64,000 bases of DNA from Pseudomonadota bacterium (GCA_029782295.1 JAKOVB010000089.1:310001-374000); one strand, 5' to 3'. Positions 27,666 through 39,639 are shown, counted from the stretch's first letter. Translations and numbers: made by a program. The notes: a model not told the origin generated them from the letters alone.

Positions 27666-30600
27666 TCAGCGACCGAGAGAGGCCTCGAATTCCTCGATGG
27701 GGACCGGACGCCCGAACAGATAACCCTGGTATACCTGGCAACCACTGCGCTCCAGGAAACTCCGCTGCTCTTCCGTCTCCACCCCTTCCGCGATGACGTC
27801 GAGATCCAGGTTGATCGCCATGGCAATGATGGTCTGCACGATAATCGCATCGTCTGCATCTTCGGTCACGTCACTCACGAACGACTGGTCGATCTTGAGC
27901 TGGTCCAGTGGCAGCTTCTTGAGATAAGTCAGGGAGGATTGCCCCGTGCCAAAATCGTCCATCGAGAAGCCGACCCCCATATCCTTGAGCTTATGCATCT
28001 TGGCGATGGTGTCTTCGATGTTTTCCAGCACCAGGCTTTCCGTCAGTTCCAGCTTGAGCCGGTTCGGATCGGCACCGCTCATCAGGAGTGCATTGGCGAC
28101 AACATCGGCAAACGTCCCCTGACGGAATTGCCGGGCACTCACATTGACGGCAAGTTGCAAGTCGCTGGTCAGCGGATTGCTCTCCCATCGTTTAAGCTGG
28201 GCGCAAGCCTCTTCCAGGACCCATTCCCCAATCTGGACAATGAGTCCGGTTTCCTCCGCGAGCGGGATAAACTCCGACGGCGGCACCAGCCCGCGCTCCG
28301 GATGCTCCCAGCGCAACAACACCTCGGCGCCGACCACCTTGCCGGCGTCATTCACCTGCTTCTGGAAATAAAGCTTGAAATCGCTCAACGGCAGCGCACG
28401 ACGCATCTCGGCTTCCAGCAGCAACCTCGCCTCCAGGGCTGACTGCATGTTGGGATCGAAGTAACACAGCGCGTTACGGCCGGACTGCTTGGCCTTATAC
28501 ATGGCCGAATCGGCTCGTTTCAGCAGTTCATCCACCGTGAACTCATGATTGTGATACAGGCAGACGCCGATACTGGGCGTCGTATGGTGCGCCTGGCCAT
28601 TGATGGTGAAGCTGTTCGAAAATATCTGCAGGATCTTATCCCCGACCACTTCCACCTGCTGCCCCGCAGCATGCTCGTCATCACTCAGGTTATCCAGCAT
28701 CACCACAAACTCGTCACCGCCCAGCCTTGCCACGGTATCTTCCGCACGCACACAATCCTTGAGGCGGCGTGCCACATCGATCAGCAGGAGATCACCGACA
28801 TCATGACCGCGTGTGTCGTTGATCATCTTGAAATTATCAAGATCAATGAACAAGATGGCCCCATAAGCCTTGTTGCGGGCAGAGGCTGCAAGGGACTGCT
28901 GCAAACGGTCGTAGAGCAGGCGCCGGTTGGGCAACCCTGTCAGGGGATCGTAAAACGCCAGGTTGTGGATCTTGGCCTCCTGGGCCTTGAAATCCGAGAT
29001 ATCCGAAAAAGAAGCCACATAATTGACCAGCTGACCGGCATCATTCCGGATACCGGTGATCGTCAACCATTCCGGGAACACTTCACCGGACTTGCGGCGA
29101 TTCCAGATTTCACCCTGCCAGTACTGCTCCTGCTTGATCGTCTGCCACATTTCCCGGTAAAAATTCAGGTCATGCCGTCCGGACTTGAGGAAACTTGGCG
29201 ATCTGCCCAGCACTTCAGCTTCCGTGTAACCGGTGATCCGGGAAAAAGCCCGGTTGATCCGCAGGATGCGGTTATCAGCATCCGTCACCATGATGCCTTC
29301 CTGTGTTTCGAAAGCCGTCGCGGCAATCCTGAGCTCTATATCGGCCTGCTTACGCGCGCTCACATCCCGGGTAATGCCCAGCAATGCGGTGATCTTGCCT
29401 TGCGTATCCCGCATGGGGACCGCGTGCGTTTCCAGCCAGCGATGTCCGCCCTTCAACCCTTCGATCTCGAACTCCAGCGTCCCCGACTCACCCTGGAACA
29501 CCCGATCGCAAAGATCATTGAACGCCTCACGATAGGCCGGCAGGACAATCTGGCCGACGTTACGACCCAGCACTTGTTCGAGGGAATCCGCCTCGATCAT
29601 GCGCAAACCTGCTCGGTTCATCTGTATCAGAGCACCCTTCCTGTCCAGCAGCTTTACACACTCCGGCTGGGTTTCGACGATAGTGCGGAGCATCAACTCA
29701 TTTTTCATCGCGTCGTCACGCAAGGCATATTCTTCCGTCACGTCACGGAAGACCAGCACCACACCAATGATGCGCGAATCCCGATCGCGAATGGGGGCTG
29801 CAGAATCGGCAATGTGGTATTCTCGGCCATCCCGGGCGATCAATACCGTATGGTTGGCGAGACCGACGACCTCCCCTGTCGCCAGCACTTGGGCGACAGG
29901 ATCGGATGCAGCCAGTCGGGTTTCGGCACTCACGATGCGAAATACCTCGCTCATGGGGAGCCCGACAGCCTCCTCCAGTGCCCATCCGGTCAACTTCTGG
30001 GCGACGGCATTCATGCGCGTCACCTTGCCCTGCGCATCGGTCGCGATCACGGCATCCCCGATCGAAAACAGGGTTACCTCCAGATTCTCATTGCTTTGCT
30101 CCAGTTGATTCAATGTCAACATCAACTCCGCATGCATGCGATTCCAGGCTTCGCTCAGTTCCGCAAGTTCTCCTTTGCCTTCAATCAGCACTGTCACATC
30201 ACGATCACCGGCACCGAACCTTCGGACAGCACTGGTCAATATGTGCAGGGGCCTGGATATCCTGGCGATGAATATCCAGATCGGAATCAGCACCAATCCC
30301 AATGACAGGCTCCAGATCAGGAGACGCTGTCGCAAAAGTTCACCCCAGAGCCCGATTTTCTCACTGCGCAGGTCATAGTTGAGCATCAGCACGCCGATCC
30401 GATTGGAACGGATTTCACCCTTCGTTGGCGGGAATGCCACTGGCTGATAACCAAAAATACGGGAATGGTCCTGATTGAAGAACAACCGTTTCGCATTGGT
30501 TCTCTGCACGGCATCAAACTGCTTGCGGTCAAACCCTGCCACCACTCCGGCGGCCTCCCTCCCGATCCAGTCACGCCTGGTCGACTCAATCACCCGGGCC

Positions 30601-30878
30601 TCATCATCGAGCAAGACCAGTGCCTCCACATTCAGATCGACCCCGTAATCGGCCACTTCGTCCGCCACCAGCCCCCGATTGCCCAGCCTCAGGAAAATAC
30701 CGACCCGTGTCGACGTTGCAGCGAGCGACTGCTGGACCTTGTTCCAGCTGCGCTGCTCGATGTCGGTTTCGATCATTTGCCGTTGCTTGACCGCCGAAAT
30801 CAGGAAGGACAAGGTAAAGACCAGCAGAATCGCCGTGGGCAGCCAGAATCGGATATGGAGTGTACGGATGGGTTTCAT
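27666..30878 (-). CDS. Membrane PAS-PAS-PAS-GGDEF-EAL protein
   Basis: A 1070-residue protein: TM1 about 12-31, periplasmic region to about 186, TM2 about 187-207, HAMP, three PAS domains (about 265-390, 395-510 and 515-635), GGDEF (RLGGDEF, with RxxD as RAED) and EAL, where the motif reads EVL. The metal-binding DDFGTG is followed by Q instead of the usual Y, but the rest of the phosphodiesterase residues (LELTES, LKID, AEGVE) are present. Its ATG overlaps the stop of the solute-binding lipoprotein gene (ATGA), which makes functional pairing likely. Confidence 0.85.
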   Translation of the reverse strand: MKPIRTLHIRFWLPTAILLVFTLSFLISAVKQRQMIETDIEQRSWNKVQQSLAATSTRVGIFLRLGNRGLVADEVADYGVDLNVEALVLLDDEARVIESTRRDWIGREAAGVVAGFDRKQFDAVQRTNAKRLFFNQDHSRIFGYQPVAFPPTKGEIRSNRIGVLMLNYDLRSEKIGLWGELLRQRLLIWSLSLGLVLIPIWIFIARISRPLHILTSAVRRFGAGDRDVTVLIEGKGELAELSEAWNRMHAELMLTLNQLEQSNENLEVTLFSIGDAVIATDAQGKVTRMNAVAQKLTGWALEEAVGLPMSEVFRIVSAETRLAASDPVAQVLATGEVVGLANHTVLIARDGREYHIADSAAPIRDRDSRIIGVVLVFRDVTEEYALRDDAMKNELMLRTIVETQPECVKLLDRKGALIQMNRAGLRMIEADSLEQVLGRNVGQIVLPAYREAFNDLCDRVFQGESGTLEFEIEGLKGGHRWLETHAVPMRDTQGKITALLGITRDVSARKQADIELRIAATAFETQEGIMVTDADNRILRINRAFSRITGYTEAEVLGRSPSFLKSGRHDLNFYREMWQTIKQEQYWQGEIWNRRKSGEVFPEWLTITGIRNDAGQLVNYVASFSDISDFKAQEAKIHNLAFYDPLTGLPNRRLLYDRLQQSLAASARNKAYGAILFIDLDNFKMINDTRGHDVGDLLLIDVARRLKDCVRAEDTVARLGGDEFVVMLDNLSDDEHAAGQQVEVVGDKILQIFSNSFTINGQAHHTTPSIGVCLYHNHEFTVDELLKRADSAMYKAKQSGRNALCYFDPNMQSALEARLLLEAEMRRALPLSDFKLYFQKQVNDAGKVVGAEVLLRWEHPERGLVPPSEFIPLAEETGLIVQIGEWVLEEACAQLKRWESNPLTSDLQLAVNVSARQFRQGTFADVVANALLMSGADPNRLKLELTESLVLENIEDTIAKMHKLKDMGVGFSMDDFGTGQSSLTYLKKLPLDQLKIDQSFVSDVTEDADDAIIVQTIIAMAINLDLDVIAEGVETEEQRSFLERSGCQVYQGYLFGRPVPIEEFEASLGR

Positions 30879-31843
30879 TTCAGGCAGTTTGGCAAGAAAT
30901 CGGGATTGGTCAGGGATTCGACGGAGACTGATTTGGTCAGCAACCGACGGTCAAGCATCAAGTGTGCAAGGGATTCAGCGACCCCCCGGAGTTCAGATTT
31001 GGAGAAGTCAAGAGATTGACGGTTTTCGCGGCAATCCGGAAACTTGAGCCCCTGGTATTGCTCGAGGACCTGTGCTGGCGGCACGCCAAGGCGCGCAGAC
31101 ATGCGGCTCGATGCATCCGCAGGGCTTTTTCCCAGATAGTCCAGCGCTGCGAAATGCCCCGACAGCAAACGCTGAAGATGTTCACGTTGCTTGTGCATCG
31201 CATCCTTGCGGACGACCAGTACGTCGACGATACGACCGGGTACCTGGTGACTGTCGAACAGCACGCGCCCTCCGACTGAAAGTAATTGTGCACGTATGGG
31301 ATCGAAGGTGACGACCGCATCGATCTTGTCGGCGTCCCAGGCTGAAAGATGCTGGTCAACCGACAAAGGCACCAGTTTCAGATCCCGGGGATGCAGATTG
31401 GCAGCTTCCATTGCGGCCTGAAGCATGATCGCACCCGTTGCCCCGGCTTCATACCCCACTCGGTGGCCTCTCAGGTCCTGCAGGCTGTCAATTTTAGCCT
31501 TGGCCACGAGCGCATCCGCACCATTGGAAACATCGATCACCAGTACCACCTGAAGCTCTATCCCGTCTTGCAGCAGGCTGAGTACTTCATCGAGTGTCAG
31601 CGCAGCCGCTTCGACAGTGCCATTGCGGACGGCATCCGACACCTTGCTTGCCGAATTCATCTCGACCAAACGGATTTCATCAGCGGAGTAGAAACCAAGG
31701 CTGCGCGCGAGATACAGAGGTTCGTATCCTGACCAGGTATTGGTGGCAACCCGCAAAGGGGGAACCGGGCGTGACACGCATCCCAGCACATAAAAGGCTG
31801 AAAACAACAAAACAATGGATGCCAACCAACGGATTTTCATCAT
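30875..31843 (-). CDS. NMT1/SsuA-like solute-binding lipoprotein paired with a GGDEF-EAL protein
   Basis: A 322-residue binding protein of the NMT1/ThiY/SsuA fold. A lipobox (VLGC, Cys at about 22) predicts lipid anchoring. The start of the mature fold is LRVATNTWSGYEPLYLARSLGF, followed by GTVEAAALTLDEVL and LRGHRVGYEAGATGA, all typical. There is no permease or ATPase. Instead it overlaps the GGDEF-EAL gene by four bases, suggesting that it delivers a ligand signal to that sensor. Ligand unknown; family members bind pyrimidine precursors, sulfonates or nitrate. Confidence 0.8.
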   Translation of the reverse strand: MMKIRWLASIVLLFSAFYVLGCVSRPVPPLRVATNTWSGYEPLYLARSLGFYSADEIRLVEMNSASKVSDAVRNGTVEAAALTLDEVLSLLQDGIELQVVLVIDVSNGADALVAKAKIDSLQDLRGHRVGYEAGATGAIMLQAAMEAANLHPRDLKLVPLSVDQHLSAWDADKIDAVVTFDPIRAQLLSVGGRVLFDSHQVPGRIVDVLVVRKDAMHKQREHLQRLLSGHFAALDYLGKSPADASSRMSARLGVPPAQVLEQYQGLKFPDCRENRQSLDFSKSELRGVAESLAHLMLDRRLLTKSVSVESLTNPDFLPNCLK

Positions 31844-32011
31844 TTTTATTGCGATTGCACCGATGTACGTTTATATCAGGGCAGATGCATTAACACAATC
31901 ATTTTGAACAGGGCTCCACCCTCAACTGACAGTGCGACATCATCGCCAATTGCCAGCCCTGACTATGAAAAACGTGCGTAAAATAACACTTTTCATATTC
32001 AGGAATATGGC

Positions 32012-33895
32012 ATGACCGCTTCCGCCCCGCAGAGCAACTCGCGCCTGGCCGCATTATCCCTGGCAGCCTTGGGCGTCGTGTTTGGCGACATCGGGACAAG
32101 CCCACTCTATACGCTGCACGAGGTTTTCGCCAGCCATCACCCCATCCCGGTCAATCCTGAAAATGTCATGGGTGTACTGTCACTGATTCTCTGGGCATTG
32201 ATCATGGTGGTCACCGTCAAGTATGTCGCGTTCGTGATGCGCGCCGACAACCGTGGCGAAGGCGGCATCATGGCCCTGATCGCGCTGGCCGGACAACAGG
32301 CCGGCGACAACAAGCGCAAACAACGTTTCATCATGTATGCCGGGATTGTCGGGGCCTGCATGTTCTACGCGGACGGCATGGTCACCCCGGCCATCTCCGT
32401 GCTCTCCGCTGTCGAAGGCTTGGAAATCGCCTCACCGCACATGGAATCGTTTGTTATCCCGATCACGTTGACCGTGCTTTTCGGTCTGTTCTGGATGCAA
32501 CGCCAGGGCACTGCCCTGGTGGGCAAGCTGTTCGGACCCGTGATGCTGATCTGGTTTGCCTCTCTGGCACTGATGGGCCTTAGCAGCATCATGCGCAATC
32601 CAGAAGTTTTGCAGGCCATCAATCCTGTCTACGCAGTACATTTTTTTACGGGGAACCACTGGCTGGCCTTCGTCGCACTGGGCGCTGTCGTGCTCGCCGT
32701 CACGGGTGGTGAAGCACTCTATGCCGACATGGGTCACTTCGGTCGCAAGCCGATCAGGCTGGCCTGGTTCGGCTTCGTCCTGCCGGCGCTTATCCTGAAT
32801 TACTTCGGACAAGGTGCGTTGATCCTGCATGACAACAACGCCGTCAAGAACCCCTTCTATCTCCTGGCGCCGGAATGGGCTCTCTATCCGCTGGTCGGAC
32901 TGGCCACGCTGTCTACCGTAATCGCCTCGCAAGCCGTGATCTCCGGTGCCTTCTCGGTTTCAAGGCAAGCACTGCAACTGGGCTACATGCCCCGCATGCT
33001 GGTCCAGCACACCTCGGAGAGCGAGGAAGGCCAGATCTATCTGCCGCGTGTGAACTGGGGATTGATGGTCATGGTGATGGCACTGGTGCTCGGGTTCGGC
33101 TCATCCTCCAACCTGGCTGCCGCCTATGGCATTGCAGTGACGGGTGACATGGTGATCACCACGCTGCTGGCCGCGCTGGTGTTCCACAGCCTGTGGGGCT
33201 GGAGCTGGACACGCACGATTGCGCTCGCCGCCGTATTTCTTACCGTGGACTTGGCCTTTTTCGGCGCCAATGTCCTCAAGATTCCGGCGGGAGGGTGGTT
33301 CCCGATCCTGATCGGCGTTGTCATCTTCACCCTGATGACGACCTGGAAAAGCGGTCGCGCCCTGCTCTACAAGCGTCTGGCTGATGAAGCCATGGCCTTG
33401 GAACCTTTCATCGAGGCGCTGGGGGGCCACCCCCCGACCCGCGTCCAGGGCACGGCCGTCTTCATGACGCCCAATCCGGCCGGGGTTCCGCACGCCATGC
33501 TGCACAACCTCAAACACAACAAGGTGTTGCATGAGCAGGTCGTACTGGCCAAGGTCAAGATCGAGGACATTCCGCACGTCCCCGAACACGAGCGCATCAC
33601 TGTCGAACACCTCGACCATGGCTTCCACCGGGTGGAAATCAGCTACGGATTCAAGGATGAACCCGACCTGCCACGCGAACTGGATGCCTGCAAACAATTC
33701 GGACTGGAACTGGACATGATGGACACTTCGTTCTTCATCGGCAAGGAAACCCTGATCCCGAAACTGCATTCGGAGATGGCCTACTGGCGCGAGAAACTGT
33801 TCATCACCATGTTCCGCAACGCAGATAGCGTCACCAACTACTTCAAGCTGCCGCCCAACCGGGTCGTGGAACTCGGGGCTCAGGTCACGCTCTAA
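32012..33895 (+). CDS. kup: Low-affinity potassium uptake protein Kup
   Basis: A 627-residue Kup (KUP/HAK/KT) transporter of usual length, with about 12 TM helices and a soluble C-terminal domain from about 455. The signature GVVFGDIGTSPLYTLHEVF is at the N-terminus and TGGEALYADMGHFGRKPI follows later. It cotransports potassium with protons. The ATG has an AGGA eight bases upstream. A GGGGGG-CCA-CCCCCC run inside the gene at about 33421 could fold in the mRNA but encodes normal family residues. Confidence 0.95.
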   Translation: MTASAPQSNSRLAALSLAALGVVFGDIGTSPLYTLHEVFASHHPIPVNPENVMGVLSLILWALIMVVTVKYVAFVMRADNRGEGGIMALIALAGQQAGDNKRKQRFIMYAGIVGACMFYADGMVTPAISVLSAVEGLEIASPHMESFVIPITLTVLFGLFWMQRQGTALVGKLFGPVMLIWFASLALMGLSSIMRNPEVLQAINPVYAVHFFTGNHWLAFVALGAVVLAVTGGEALYADMGHFGRKPIRLAWFGFVLPALILNYFGQGALILHDNNAVKNPFYLLAPEWALYPLVGLATLSTVIASQAVISGAFSVSRQALQLGYMPRMLVQHTSESEEGQIYLPRVNWGLMVMVMALVLGFGSSSNLAAAYGIAVTGDMVITTLLAALVFHSLWGWSWTRTIALAAVFLTVDLAFFGANVLKIPAGGWFPILIGVVIFTLMTTWKSGRALLYKRLADEAMALEPFIEALGGHPPTRVQGTAVFMTPNPAGVPHAMLHNLKHNKVLHEQVVLAKVKIEDIPHVPEHERITVEHLDHGFHRVEISYGFKDEPDLPRELDACKQFGLELDMMDTSFFIGKETLIPKLHSEMAYWREKLFITMFRNADSVTNYFKLPPNRVVELGAQVTL

Positions 33896-33930
33896 AAGCC
33901 ATTACCCCTGCTTATTGAAAGGAAATCGTC

Positions 33931-34272
33931 ATGAACCATATATCTGCTGCCTTCATCACATCCGCCGTTTTCTCCCTCGGCCTGTCACCTAATGCGCTTG
34001 CTGACGACACCGGGCTCACCGAGGAAATGTATGCCGGGGAACATCACCAGGCCTATCACGAACCCATGCACGTAGGCAATGAAGCCAAGCATGCCAAGGG
34101 CGATCAGGACTTTGCCAGGGCTGACAGAAACAAGGACGGCGTGCTTTCGCGCAAGGAAGCCAAGAAACTGAGCCATGTTTCCAAGCATTTCGATGAAATC
34201 GATAGCGACAAGGATGGCAGCATCGACCGTGACGAAATTCACCGCTTCATGGCCAACAAGCACGACAAATAG
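33931..34272 (+). CDS. Exported EF-hand protein with two calcium-binding loops
   Basis: A 113-residue protein with a signal peptide (about 1-24, ending ALAD) and two EF-hand loops, DRNKDGVLSRKE and DSDKDGSIDRDE, near the C-terminus. The middle is rich in His, Glu and Met. Calcium binding in the periplasm is the likely property; the role is unknown. GAAAGGAAA precedes the ATG. The next gene encodes a related four-EF-hand protein, suggesting tandem duplication with extension. Confidence 0.8.
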   Translation: MNHISAAFITSAVFSLGLSPNALADDTGLTEEMYAGEHHQAYHEPMHVGNEAKHAKGDQDFARADRNKDGVLSRKEAKKLSHVSKHFDEIDSDKDGSIDRDEIHRFMANKHDK

Positions 34273-34321
34273 TCAGTCCCACAAGCGACCGCAGCACGTT
34301 ATACACTTACTGGAGAACACC

Positions 34322-34783
34322 ATGCACAAACTACTCATCGCACTCTTCGCATCCGCCCTCGGCTTCAGCCTGCCCGCTTTTGCCAATCATGACGGCATGG
34401 GTGAGCATTGCAAGATGCACACCGGCAAAACCTTCGAAGAAGCCGACAAGGACAAGGACGGCACGCTGGACAAGGAAGAAGCCATGACCGTCTGCAAGCG
34501 CAAATTCGAGGACATGGATACCGACCACGACGGCACCGTGAGCAAGGAAGAACTGAACGCTTGCGGTCGCGGTGGAATGGGCATGCACAATGATGCCAAC
34601 CATCAGAAACGTACCAGACAATTCAACGCTGCCGACACCGATAATGACGGCACGCTGACCAAGGACGAAGCCAAGAAACTACCGCGCGTATCCAAGAATT
34701 TCGACGCCATCGATGTCGACCACGACGGCACCGTGACACGTGACGAAGTGCATGACTACATGCACCAGCACAAAAGCAAGTAA
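34322..34783 (+). CDS. Exported EF-hand protein with four calcium-binding loops
   Basis: A 153-residue protein starting MHKLLIALFASALGFSLPAF, a signal peptide, with four EF-hand loops: DKDKDGTLDKEE, DTDHDGTVSKEE, DTDNDGTLTKDE and DVDHDGTVTRDE. A glycine/methionine-rich linker separates the two pairs. The ATG at 34322 with GGAG upstream is used; a longer frame begins inside the preceding gene. The second pair, with its connecting AKKLPRVSKNFDAID, closely mirrors the pair in the upstream gene (AKKLSHVSKHFDEID). Confidence 0.82.
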   Translation: MHKLLIALFASALGFSLPAFANHDGMGEHCKMHTGKTFEEADKDKDGTLDKEEAMTVCKRKFEDMDTDHDGTVSKEELNACGRGGMGMHNDANHQKRTRQFNAADTDNDGTLTKDEAKKLPRVSKNFDAIDVDHDGTVTRDEVHDYMHQHKSK

Positions 34784-34798
34784 CTCACGGAGACACGC

Positions 34799-35632
34799 AT
34801 GAAGAAGCTGCTGATCGCGCTCGTCGCGATATCCACGCTGGCCGGCTGCGCGACTACGCAAACCACCCAATCGGGCACGGTCGGCGTACAGCGCAAACAG
34901 TTCATGATGCTGTCCTCCAAACAGGTGGATGGCATGGCGGCACAAAGCTACGTGCAAACACTGAAGGAGGCCGATACCAAGCGCACACTCAATACCAATC
35001 TGCAGGAGACCGAGCGGGTGCGTGCCATCGCCAAGCGCCTGATCGCGCAGACAACGGTGTTCCGTCCGGATGCCGCCAACTGGAAATGGGAAGTCAATGT
35101 CCAGGACAACAAGGAGTTGAATGCCTATTGCATGCCTGGCGGCAAGATCATGGTCTATACCGGACTGATCAACAAGCTGAACACCACAGATGACGAACTC
35201 GCCGCCGTGATGGGCCACGAGATCTCGCACGCCTTGCGCGAACACGGTCGCGAGCGGATGTCGGAAGCCTACGCGCAGCAGATCGGCCTGCTGGGCCTGG
35301 CAGCGGTCGTAGGCGCCACCTCGAAGAACAAGAACAATGCCGCCACAACGCTGGAAGTCGGCTCGATGGTCGCAGCCGTTGCCTTGACCCTCCCGCACAG
35401 CCGCGAGCAGGAGCGTGAAGCCGACCGCATGGGACTGGAACTGGCGGCCCGCGCCGGCTACGACCCCAATGCTGCAGTCAGTCTCTGGCGCAAGATGGGG
35501 GCCAATGCCGGCGGCAAGCCACCGGAGTTCCTCAGCACCCACCCGTCCGACGATTCTCGCATCAATGACCTGCAACGTCTGATTCCGACCGTCATGCCGC
35601 TGTATCAGGAAGCAAAATCCAAACACGGCTGA
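34799..35632 (+). CDS. M48-family metalloprotease lipoprotein (LoiP/BepA-like)
   Basis: A 277-residue lipoprotein (LAGC lipobox near residue 17) with the zinc-protease motif HEISH and the distal ligand in EREADRMGLELAA. The C-terminal STHPSDDSRINDL is typical of M48 envelope proteases. These proteases remove misfolded outer-membrane proteins in E. coli (LoiP, BepA). It follows the two EF-hand genes with a 15-base gap, so the three may be cotranscribed, and it is closed by a strong terminator at 35656. Confidence 0.9.
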   Translation: MKKLLIALVAISTLAGCATTQTTQSGTVGVQRKQFMMLSSKQVDGMAAQSYVQTLKEADTKRTLNTNLQETERVRAIAKRLIAQTTVFRPDAANWKWEVNVQDNKELNAYCMPGGKIMVYTGLINKLNTTDDELAAVMGHEISHALREHGRERMSEAYAQQIGLLGLAAVVGATSKNKNNAATTLEVGSMVAAVALTLPHSREQEREADRMGLELAARAGYDPNAAVSLWRKMGANAGGKPPEFLSTHPSDDSRINDLQRLIPTVMPLYQEAKSKHG

Positions 35633-35655
35633 TTTGATGTCACAATGCTGTCACG

Positions 35656-35683
35656 CAAGGGCGCTTGGGCGCCCTTGTTTTTT
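35656..35683 (+). terminator. Rho-independent terminator after the M48 protease gene
   Basis: A perfect nine-base stem, CAAGGGCGC paired with GCGCCCTTG around a TTGG loop, is followed by six T residues. It lies 24 bases after the protease stop and 12 bases before the next ATG, so it ends the EF-hand/protease transcription unit. Confidence 0.9.
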
Positions 35684-35694
35684 GAAGGGGTGAC

Positions 35695-36273
35695 ATGAAT
35701 CAGAATATCAACGACCTGGTAGCCCGTATCAAGGCCCTGGAGGTCGAACTGGAGTCCGAACTGGACCAGGCCGGGACCCACCTGCGCTACAGGCTGGTCG
35801 ACCGCAAGGTGCAGTTCGAGCGCGAGGCGCTGCAATTGCAGCGCCGTTTCAAGGTCAACCTGTTCAGGTATGCCTTGTTTCCCAGACCCCGGCACGTGAT
35901 CGTGGCGCCCTTCATCTACATCCTGTTTCCGGTGCTGGTCATGCTTGACCTATTGGCCAGCCTCTACCACGCAGTGTGTTTCCCGCTACTGGAAATCCCC
36001 AAGGTCAAGCGCAGTGACTATGTGATCTTCGACCGCCACCACCTGGCCTATCTCAACCTCCTGGAAAAGTTGAATTGCGCCTACTGCTCCTATGGAAGCG
36101 GGCTCCTGGCCTACCTGACGGAAATCATCGCGCGTACCGAGCAGTACTGGTGTCCGATCAAGCATGCCAGGCGCGCGCTCGGCACGCACAAGCGCTACCG
36201 GCAGTTCCTCGATTATGGCGATGCGGAGAGCTACCGCCGGGACTTGGACAACATCCGCCGTTTCAAGGACTGA
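35695..36273 (+). CDS. Conserved hypothetical protein with hydrophobic hairpin and CxxC
   Basis: A 192-residue protein with an N-terminal coiled coil (about 1-50, rich in Glu, Leu and Arg), a hydrophobic region that may cross the membrane once or twice (about 69-103), and a C-terminal part with NCAYCSYGSGLLAYLTEI and RTEQYWCPIKHARRA. The CAYC pair plus a third Cys could bind metal or haem. I do not recognise a functional family. GAAGGGG gives a good ribosome-binding site just after the terminator, so it has its own promoter or relies on read-through. Confidence 0.65.
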   Translation: MNQNINDLVARIKALEVELESELDQAGTHLRYRLVDRKVQFEREALQLQRRFKVNLFRYALFPRPRHVIVAPFIYILFPVLVMLDLLASLYHAVCFPLLEIPKVKRSDYVIFDRHHLAYLNLLEKLNCAYCSYGSGLLAYLTEIIARTEQYWCPIKHARRALGTHKRYRQFLDYGDAESYRRDLDNIRRFKD

Positions 36274-36328
36274 CGAACGGACCATAACCAAGTAAAATCT
36301 AACCTTTTTAGAGCCTTAAGGATCCACC

Positions 36329-37150
36329 ATGCAAGACCTGCAACTTACCATCGAAGACGCTTTCGAGCGCCGCGCCGACATTAACCCTGCCAACGCCGAG
36401 AAGAAGGTCAAGGACGCCGTGTTCGGCGTGCTGGAAGAACTGAACGCCGGCCGCTTGCGCGTGGCAGAAAAGATCGGCGGCGACTGGGTCACCCACCAAT
36501 GGATCAAGAAGGCCGTGCTGCTGTCCTTCCGCCTGGAAGACAACGTCCTGATGGACGACGGCGTGACCAAGTACTTCGACAAGGTACCGCCCAAGTTTGC
36601 CAACTACACCGAGGCCGATTTCAAGGCCGGTGGCTTCCGCGTGGTGCCGAACGCCATCGTTCGCCGCGGCTCCTTCATCGGCAAGAACGTGGTGCTGATG
36701 CCCTCTTACGTCAACATCGGCGCTTTCGTCGACGAAGGCACCATGGTCGACACCTGGGCCACCGTCGGCTCCTGCGCGCAGATTGGCAAGAACGTCCACC
36801 TGTCCGGTGGCGTCGGTATCGGCGGCGTGCTGGAACCGGTGCAGGCCGGCCCGACCATCATCGGCGACAACTGCTTCATCGGTGCCCGCTCCGAAGTGGT
36901 CGAAGGCGTGATCGTCGAAGACAACTGCGTGATTTCGATGGGCGTGTACATCGGCCAGTCCACCAAGATTTACGACCGCGAGACCGGCGAAGTGTTCTAC
37001 GGCCGCGTTCCGGCCGGTTCCGTGGTGGTCAGCGGCAACCTGCCTTCCAAGGACGGTTCCTACAGCCTGTACTGTGCCGTCATCGTCAAGAAGGTCGATG
37101 CCAAGACCCTGGGCAAGGTCGGCATCAACGAACTGCTGCGCGGCATCTAA
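36329..37150 (+). CDS. dapD: Tetrahydrodipicolinate N-succinyltransferase
   Basis: A 273-residue DapD of normal length, catalysing succinylation of tetrahydrodipicolinate in the lysine/diaminopimelate pathway. A helical N-terminal domain precedes the left-handed beta-helix made of hexapeptide repeats ([22 protein letters not shown] onward) and the C-terminal [29 protein letters not shown] precedes the ATG. It is followed by the ArsC-like gene and dapE, a familiar order in proteobacteria. Confidence 0.96.
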   Translation: MQDLQLTIEDAFERRADINPANAEKKVKDAVFGVLEELNAGRLRVAEKIGGDWVTHQWIKKAVLLSFRLEDNVLMDDGVTKYFDKVPPKFANYTEADFKAGGFRVVPNAIVRRGSFIGKNVVLMPSYVNIGAFVDEGTMVDTWATVGSCAQIGKNVHLSGGVGIGGVLEPVQAGPTIIGDNCFIGARSEVVEGVIVEDNCVISMGVYIGQSTKIYDRETGEVFYGRVPAGSVVVSGNLPSKDGSYSLYCAVIVKKVDAKTLGKVGINELLRGI

Positions 37151-37216
37151 ATCCCCGGATCACGGGGGACACGAAGGACACCCTTCGCGCTCTCCGTGCC
37201 CTTCGAGGAGAACACG

Positions 37217-39596
<2,380 letters not shown>

Positions 39597-39639
39597 AAAT
39601 AACATTTCGATCACGCGACCGCTTTGATACGATTGCCGC

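Noticed and set aside
28545-30305. A 586-codon plus-strand open frame over the second giant GGDEF-EAL gene
   Set aside because: Antisense shadow; the minus-strand gene has intact conserved domains throughout.
33421-33435. GGGGGG-CCA-CCCCCC hairpin inside kup, possible internal terminator
   Set aside because: No T run follows and the residues (Gly-Gly-His-Pro-Pro) lie in an uninterrupted reading frame.
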